From Rutstroemia sp. NJR-2017a BVV2 (taxonomy: Eukaryota > Ascomycota > Leotiomycetes > Helotiales > Rutstroemiaceae), in NCBI GenBank assembly GCA_002946415.1, contig NJPS01000016.1:1-64000 (forward strand): a stretch of DNA of 64,000 nucleotides, written 5' to 3'. A program made the position numbers and the translations under genes. A model generated the notes under the pieces. The model searched no databases, was not told where the DNA came from, and saw only the letters and a program-made list of their open reading frames with translations. Positions within the stretch are counted from its first letter, which is position 1. Each line of letters starts with the position of its first letter. Of this stretch, positions 57,733 to 64,000 are shown piece by piece.

Positions 57733-58724
57733 TCAAACAGTACGTTGACTCATCTCTGGTGCCGGTTCCACAGGATGGCCAGTAGTGGTTTGAGCTGGAG
57801 CATGGGCGTGAACTGGTTCTGGAGCTGCGGGCAATACATCATTTGGGGATGTTCTGCTCTCAACAGACGCTTCTTCGCCTTTGTTTCTGTAGGCGGCGGC
57901 CATTGGGCCATGTGCGTCGTTATGGGCGAGAGATTTCCACATGATATATGTACTAAGATGTGTGTTAGAGACTTGTATTGAAGGTAAAGGAGTACAAGGG
58001 AACTGACCTAGCGTATGTTCCGACCATTCCAATCCAACATAGTACAGTGGATGCCACGCAGTATGCGTTTTTGCGGTACACGGGAGCTGGGATACCGTTG
58101 AGGTTGAAGTAACGTTGCGCTTCCGAGTTTGATAAACCGTCAATGGTTGCTCGTCCTGTTGCTACGATGACCTGTATACAAGTAATTAGAATCGAGGTTT
58201 AACATAATAAGTACGAGGTTGAACGTACAGTAAGGCCAATGGCATCTGCTAGAGTCAACAAACACATGATCACCGAACAAATCTTCCATGCGAGTTTGAC
58301 TTGATGACTCTCATGACGTTCCGGCCAGAATAGATCGAAGAAGAAACCCGAGCCGAAGATTGTGGCTACCGCAATACCGACGAAGATGTTGTATGCGAAG
58401 ATTCCAACGATGTCGTTGTTTTCTGTGTGCAGACCGTAGCGAGTTTGAATACCGTCTTGTTGATCAACGTAATCTATGTAATAAATCGAGTGTTAGTAGT
58501 CTGTAAATATTTCTTGCGACTGCTGGTGGCGAAGGAAAAAGAAGATGTATCTTACCACTCAGTGCAGCGGTTCCTACAGATTCTGAACAGACCATGAAGA
58601 TCATGGCAATTTGGTAGACTATCATCTTCGTTTTGCGGAGATGGTAGACTTGGTTGAACATGTAAGATCCCTTGAACTTCCCCCATTGCATCTCCTTCAG
58701 ATCCAGACCCCAGATTACAGCCAT
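57733..58724 (-). CDS. Fungal four-TM membrane protein of unknown function
   Basis: Four exons: 58724-58556, 58473-58229, 58171-58008, 57952-57733 (265 aa); introns of 82, 57 and 55 bp, the last with CTAAC branch. Four hydrophobic segments: MIVYQIAMIFMVCSESVGT (about 34-52), VGIFAYNIFVGIAVATIFGS, AWKICSVIMCLLTLADAIGL and AYCVASTVLCWIGMVGTYA. The short N-terminus and the long hydrophilic Pro/Ala/His-rich C-tail are probably cytosolic. A SNSEAQRYFNLNG loop lies between TM3 and TM4. The layout recalls fungal plasma-membrane four-TM (MARVEL/SUR7-like) proteins, but no diagnostic motif is visible and I do not recognise a named family. Divergent from AHA1 across 2.2 kb. Confidence 0.8.
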
Positions 58725-60230
58725 TGTGAATGTTGTAAGGGTGATATGAGAGGTTTGGTGGTGGTGTTTGTCTTGGGTGGCGGCGAGAGGAGTAGTATTA
58801 ATGGATGATGTCTAATAAGTGATAGAATGTAAAGTAACGATACTATCTCCTCACCCAAAAATGCCAGGTGTTAGACAAAATCGAAGATGAATGGAGAAGA
58901 AAGACAAGGGATATAACAATAATTCTTCAGCAGCTTTTGTAAAGATATTGATTTCTAAGAAAGCTGCAGGAAGGAGAATTATCGGAAACTTGAATATAAA
59001 AGTTTAAAAAAGAGACGCGGGTGTTGGTGCAGATGGGATCATCGCTACGTCACTGTGACATGGGAAAATGCTAGCTGAGGGTTATCGGAGTTAGGGACCG
59101 GTGGAGACTTGTTTCTCAGTACTTCGTAGGGTCGGTTGGAGCCAGAAGGAGGCCATTGTTGAACATCAAACTTTCCGTATTTAGCAACTTCGGCCTGCAC
59201 GCAGTACGGTACTAGTACAAACCCTTGGTTCGCTGCTACAGTAGTTTGAATAGTTTGAGTAGTTCAGATAAAAAGACGAGAAAAGAAAAGAAAGGCAGCG
59301 AGCTGAGCTTTCGTCGTTGCGTCGTTGCGTCGTTTCGTCGTTTCAGTGTTGTCGGGAGGGAACTGATAAAAGTCTGCTTTGATGAGAATGCGAGCGTCCT
59401 AAGCCCTGGTGCTAATATAATATTCCGTATCTCCGAAGAGGTGGATTACTATGTTTGTAGATCGCTAGGCCTCTGCGCTCGTGCATAGTAATTGATGATC
59501 TGACGATTGTTTGAAAGGACCCTTTATGAGGGGCCCCGATGGTGAGCGGGTCCTAAAGACGTAAGTGATGGTGGTAGCACACATCGGGAAATCGAACCTC
59601 TGGCCACTGACCACTGACCAGGTGCTTCGTGCTTTGCAGATCCTAAAATGACGGATCGTTGATCGTGAAAGACTATCAGCTCTGTATCCGGACTCTCGGT
59701 TACACACCAGCTCCCCTTTCGGGTTGCCAGATGAAAAAGTCTAGGCATGACATCGATCCACCTGGGCAATGGGCAATGGGCAATGGGCATTCATCAAACC
59801 CCAAAAACTTGAAACTGCACTTTGCCAGGTGTCGGCAGGAGAAATCGATATGGCATAAGTCTTGGATGCTCCGAAGGATGTCGTCTGTAGAACTAGCACG
59901 AGTAGTTTGTAACTCCCGAATGCGGGCGCTTACACGTCTCGCTACATCGCTTCTTCACAACTACCGTACTCCTACTGACGTTGATGCTATTTCCCTCCCG
60001 TCTTCTACCTACAAGAGGCAAACATGTGCTTTTCTGGTGATGGTTTCAACACTCCGTCGGATCAGACGAATGTTTATTGTTATAAGCTTCCACTAGAAAA
60101 AATAAGATATCAAGTCAGGAACAACGAAAGTCAAATTGTAAGGGCAAAATCTCCAGCACCAAGTAGGTCTTTCCAAGGCTCCAAGGCTCCAAGTCGACTT
60201 GGCTGATCTAATAACGGAATGTCGGAAAAG

Positions 60231-60238
60231 TTCTAGAA
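60231..60238 (+). promoter_or_regulatory. Heat-shock-element-like site upstream of AHA1
   Basis: TTCTAGAA, the minimal Hsf1 inverted pair TTCnnGAA, about 650 bp before the AHA1 start codon. Only two clean units are present, so binding would be weak if the site is real. AHA1 orthologues are stress-induced through Hsf1, which makes it plausible. Confidence 0.35.
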
Positions 60239-60599
60239 TGTGCGGAAGCCACAAATATCTGGTTGAAAAACAGGTTGCCTTATATAAAGTAATTTCCACG
60301 ATAAGTGCACTGTCACCTGACTACACTCTCCTCCAGCCTAAATCTCAGGCACCAGGAACCGAAAGCCTTACACTACACCGCTTTCACGTTCAGCCCCACT
60401 ATCCTTGAAGCGCGCTTCTCAAAAACTTTCCAGATCATTCTACTACTTTTGCTATTTCTTCTTCTTTTCTTACTTGGGCCTCACCAAGCTCCTTCTTACA
60501 TTCTCACTGTTTCCTTTCGCATCTTACTCTGTCTGATATTCAAAATTGAGGTGAGGCTCCTGCATCATAATTCTCAGTCAATTCATTCTCTGTAACAAG

Positions 60600-60841
60600 G
60601 TATGTTGCTACTCATGCTTCTCACGAGCCCTCTTCCCTCTTCCCTCACTCCCGCTTCCCTTTCCCCTCAATCTGTTATGATGATACACAAGCTGGCACCA
60701 GTCTGAGTCGATTTGTACTCATATCTTTGAAGACACTGCTATGCGCCTTCGGGCCTCCTTCTGATCAAGATTCCCTACATTACCACGCTCAGTCACAGAT
60801 GGTTGGTCATATGTACACCGCTGACATCAACTTCTGTATAG
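60600..60841 (+). other. Possible 5'-UTR intron of AHA1
   Basis: A strong donor AAG|GTATGT at 60600 and an acceptor TGTATAG at 60840-60841, preceded by a CTGAC branch site (about 60821-60825), enclose 242 bp. The AHA1 start codon follows 42 bp later. No protein-coding role, so only transcript evidence can confirm it. Confidence 0.4.
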
Positions 60842-60883
60842 GATATTTTTTACTTCTTAAAACTTTTGCAAACCTTGACCAAA

Positions 60884-62022
60884 ATGGTTCTCCACAACCC
60901 AAACAATTGGCACTGGGTCAACAAAGATGCTTCGGTCTGGACAAAGCAATGGATTGAAGACAACGTCAAGGAGCTGAAGGCTGAGGAGGATGGTGTCACC
61001 GCCCAATTAGATAAATTGATTAGCATGGATGGAGATGTTGATGTTAATCAACGGAAGGGAAAGGTCATTACCATATTTGATGTCAAACTCGTCATTGAGT
61101 ATTCAGGTATGTCCTGTAGATATTCTCAATATAATCAATTTATGTCTAATGCTACTCAGGCAAGACCAAGGATGATGAATCTGTGAGCGGAACCATCACC
61201 GTTCCTGAAGTTGCCCATGATACCGAAGAGAATGAGTATGTTGTATGTCTTAATCGTCCCCAATGGGCGCCTGTATGGCTCCTCTAACGTGACTGTAGTT
61301 TGACATAGACATTTACTCCGATGCGAGCTCAAAAGCTCCCGTTAAAGACCTCGTTCGCGCAAAGATTGTCCCCCAACTTCGTCAGCAATTCGCAAAGCTT
61401 GGACCGGCTTTGATCGCTGAGCACGGAAAGGATATCCAGCATGCACCAGATGCGAACCCCGCGACCAAATTCCCTGCCGCAAAATCATACCCTCACAACG
61501 CCCCAACTTCCTCTTCCGCAACCACAACCGAGAACAAGGGTTCTTCTTTAGTTAACACTACCACTGTCACCGATACAGAAGAGTTCCGTGCGCCTGCTTC
61601 CGAACTCTACCAGACATTCACCGACCCTCAGCGCATTGCTGCGTTCACCCGTGCCGCCCCCAAGCTTTTCGAGGGTGCCAAGAAGGGAGGGAAGTTCGAG
61701 CTCTTTGGTGGTAACGTTTCTGGAGAATATCTCGAACTTGAAGAGCCAACCAAGATCGTACAAAGCTGGAGACTCGACCAATGGCCAAAAGGACACTACT
61801 CCAAGTTGGAAATCAACTTTGACCAAAACGATGTCGACAATGTTACTGTGATGAGAGTTACATGGAGCGGTGTTCCTGTTGGACAAGAAGATGTTACCAA
61901 GAGAAACTGGGGCGAGTACTATGTTAGGAGCATTAAGCAGACTTTCGGGTAAGTGTTTTGAAATCCTGACGAGATCGGATTAAATGGCTAACCATGAAAA
62001 CAGCTTCGGCACGATTCTGTAG
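60884..62022 (+). CDS. AHA1: Aha1, activator of Hsp90 ATPase
   Basis: Cytosolic co-chaperone that binds the Hsp90 middle and N-terminal domains and stimulates ATP turnover (family knowledge). Four exons: 60884-61106, 61160-61242, 61299-61948, 62004-62022 (324 aa). The N-terminal motif NPNNWHWVNKDASVW is the conserved NxNNWHW element (residues 5-19). The Aha1_N domain runs to about 150, then a Ser/Thr/Ala-rich linker, then the AHSA1/START-like C-domain from about 195 (EFRAPASELYQTFTDPQRIA) through LFGGNVSGEYLELEEPTKIV and QSWRLDQWP to the usual FGFGTIL end. The last exon is only 19 nt and supplies FGTIL. Introns are 53-56 bp. Confidence 0.95.
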
Positions 62023-62782
62023 ATGATAATTAGAACGGTGGGAGGAGGTTGATAAAGAAAGAATGGAGAATTATGATAGTTACGATGACGATGACGGAAT
62101 ACGAATAGATGAGCAACCAGATCTGATAAGTGAGCGGATGAATGAAATCTGTGGATAGGCTTTTTTAATAGATGACCAAGTCTAGATAAATATCAAAGGC
62201 ACTGCATAATCAATCCTACGTTCTTATTGAACCTACCCTCATTCATTCCTTATATCACTGGTGATTGTGCAAACTTTACTTCACAGCTCCTGAATCTCAG
62301 CGTGGAATCTACGAGCGAGTAGTATTGACATTATCAAGCACAATACAGTAGTACAATCCACATTAAAATACAGTGCAACGCCAATCCATCCACCGCCTGT
62401 GGTATAATAACATGCAGCCTTAATCCCCTCTTCATTTTACCCGTTTCCATTTCAGTTTTTCATTCCCGCCATCCATGCATGTATTCGTGTTCGTTCGTTC
62501 GTCTTTCACTTAACCTTACTGCCATGACAAAATAAAGAAGGAAGGAAGGAAAGGAAACTATCTATCCAAGTCGAAGCAAAGCCAGCCAGCCCACTGAAAC
62601 TATAACCATAAAACCCAACCAGTCCCCAACCATAGCCATAACCCTATTACCCATAGCGGCACCGATTTTTCATGTACCTCCCTACCGTTCATCCATCCAT
62701 GCATCCAACTCATTAATCATACTCATACTCATACTCATATATACACATCTCCCGGCCCCCCTATCCCAACCCTTAACCCGCA
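62023..62782. other. Convergent 3' region, AHA1 / P4-ATPase
   Basis: 760 bp holding both 3' UTRs. Simple-sequence runs include GGAAGGAA (about 62545), CCATCCATGCATCCA (about 62690) and CATACT x 3 (about 62715-62735). No gene seen. Confidence 0.5.
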
Positions 62783-64000
62783 TCAAGACATTGATCTCCG
62801 CCCCCACCCCACCCCATGCCCATCAGTCGAATGTCTCTCCCTCGCATCCCTCCTCCCATTACTCTTAAAACTCGCATGCCTCCACGGCGCCTGACTCTGC
62901 ACCTCCACCGGACTAACCAGCACACTCCCCAGCCCATCATCATCATGCGCCGTCGCGGCCGCGACCGCAACCGGCGTGCCATCGCCCTCCGACACCACAC
63001 TTCCCTTTCGATTCCGCAGATGCGTTTTCGTGATATTCGCGTCCTGTTCATGTCCGTCCCCGTGCATGACCCTCGGTCTATCTAATAGTTCCAAGATTTC
63101 CCTTTCCCTATCCGTATCCCAGTGTATCTCGCCACTATTTTTCGCCTTCCCCTCTTCCGAGCCCAGCTCCCCATCTCCCTCTCCCTCAACCGCCATCTTC
63201 AACCTCTTCCTCACCCCCGCATCCTTCTGCAACTCCTGCCAGACCTCGATATCCGTGCCCCAAAACGTCTTCCGCACCGAGCTGACCCCCAACTCGAACA
63301 GGAACACTGCTGCCAGAATAATAAGCAGCGTGCACCACCACAGGGCGTTCTGGCCGAAATGGTGGATAAAGCCATCGTGCACGTTGTAGGTGAGTGATTT
63401 GGCCGAGTAGAGCGCGGAGAGGAGGAGATTCCACATGAACCAGCCGCCGACGGAGAGGAAGTAGCCGATTGCTGTTATATATGTTTTGCTGTGCATTTCA
63501 AGGACCCTGGAGATGGGAGTTAGTGGTTGGAATGGAGTAGGAGTGTGATAGGAGTGCTTACATGATTTTTGTGACAATGATGACAACAGCAGCGGTGAAG
63601 CAGAGAGTACCGAGGGAGTAGAGTGTATTATCTTCTGTAAACAGGGCTTCACCAAAAAGACCAAACGAAAGGAAGTAAATCATGACCATCTCCGAAGCTG
63701 CCATGAATGTCCAGCCAAAGTATTTCTTGATGTTGAACCCCTGATCACGTTGGCCATAGGAGTAGAGTTCCGGTACTGCCAGTAGAGTGGTGGCTTCTAG
63801 ATCTTGATCGAAGATACCCAGTAGAATGACACAAAGAGAAGTGAAGAGCGTATTAAAGACAGTGAGAGACGCGGACTCGAAAAGCGAAGTGCCACTGTAG
63901 CCGTTCCACTTCTGATACATAGCCTGAATCATGAAGAAGAGAAATTCTTTCCAGAAGGTTCCTAGAATGTATTTGCCCGTACGAACATAATTCCAGTGAC
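62783..64000 (-). CDS. P4-type phospholipid flippase, Dnf3-like, C-terminal part (5' end beyond the window)
   Basis: Only the C-terminal part is present: exon 64000(partial)-63562 and last exon 63506-62783; intron 63507-63561 (55 bp). The frame is open to the right edge (YVRTGKYILGTFWKEFLFF). It contains the PhoLip_ATPase_C transmembrane module: WNGYSGTSLFESASLTVFNT, FDQDLEATTLLAVPELY, QGFNIKKYFGWTFMAASEMV, then further TM helices and a long hydrophilic tail (about 170 residues) with acidic, Gly-rich and Arg-rich parts. The module flips aminophospholipids or phosphatidylcholine from the exoplasmic to the cytosolic leaflet in Golgi, endosome or plasma membrane (family knowledge). The LLAVPELYSYGQR form resembles Dnf3 more than Drs2 or Neo1, but the subfamily call rests on a short stretch. 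The P-domain and catalytic Asp are outside the window. Confidence 0.87.

Larger units (their letters stand above)
58725..60883. promoter_or_regulatory. Long divergent upstream region, four-TM gene / AHA1
   Basis: 2.16 kb between outward-facing starts, with no gene supported. It contains short repeats (GTCGTTGC/CGTTT at 59311-59345; GGGCAAT x 3 at 59763-59789), a heat-shock-like site at 60231-60238, a 12-bp palindrome GAAGCGCGCTTC (60407-60418), pyrimidine-rich stretches (60430-60480, 60620-60670) expected near a transcription start, and a possible 5'-UTR intron (60600-60841). The region is long for one promoter pair, so an unrecognised transcript is possible. Confidence 0.5.

Noticed and set aside
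1..64000. tRNA, rRNA, CRISPR or biosynthetic gene cluster
   Set aside because: No cloverleaf, rRNA-like segment, spaced repeat array or set of PKS/NRPS/terpene genes was seen. The genes are housekeeping or general fungal families.

Overview
The window looks like nuclear DNA of a filamentous ascomycete. The genes have short GT-AG introns (mostly 48-150 bp) with CTAAC/CTGAC-type branch sites. Most products belong to fungal or universal eukaryotic families: Spb1, Cdt2, Rrp5, eIF4B/Sce3, Dot1, Atg16, Ypt7, Aha1 and a P4-ATPase. The repeats look like victims of repeat-induced point mutation (RIP). A Leotiomycete (Helotiales-like) origin is my guess from general gene character; the species cannot be read from the sequence.

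The left third (1-19.3 kb) is transposon debris. Positions 1-3957 hold a Ty1/copia-type element on the minus strand. Its gag-pol frame is interrupted by point stop codons but is hardly shifted. From about 4270 the base composition drops abruptly to very AT-rich, and an array of Tad/jockey-like non-LTR (LINE) elements follows: copy A (+, 4270-9660), fragment C (-, 9661-10660), unidentified AT-rich DNA (10661-12189), and copy D (+), which is split into two pieces by copy B (-, 12844-18666). B is flanked by an exact 11-bp target-site duplication. A and B keep a single ORF2 frame but are riddled with TAG/TAA stops. In A, catalytic residues have been hit by C-to-T/G-to-A changes.

From 19.3 kb onward the window is gene-dense euchromatin. 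In order: a GNAT acetyltransferase (-); SPB1 (-) divergent from CDT2 (+); a JMJD7-like hydroxylase (+); a YML020W-like alpha/beta hydrolase (-); RRP5 (+); a small membrane protein (-) divergent from an eIF4B/Sce3-like gene (+); DOT1 (+); ATG16 (-) divergent from YPT7 (+); an SLC35F/THI74-like transporter (+); a tail-anchored heme-oxygenase-like protein (-); a 4.1-kb stretch without a recognisable gene; a BTB protein (+); a four-TM fungal protein (-) divergent from AHA1 (+); and the 3' end of a Dnf3-like P4-ATPase (-) that runs off the right edge.

Functional links are modest. Spb1 and Rrp5 both act in nucleolar ribosome assembly. Atg16 and Ypt7 act early and late in autophagy and share a 583-bp divergent promoter. 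Aha1 is preceded by a heat-shock-like element. I found no convincing new multi-gene system. The most unusual observations are the nested LINE insertion with an intact TSD, the frame-preserving RIP decay, a candidate 3-nt micro-exon in the eIF4B gene, and a tandem acceptor inside the SAM-binding motif of SPB1. Exon joins below were worked out by hand from splice signals, reading phase and family conservation.
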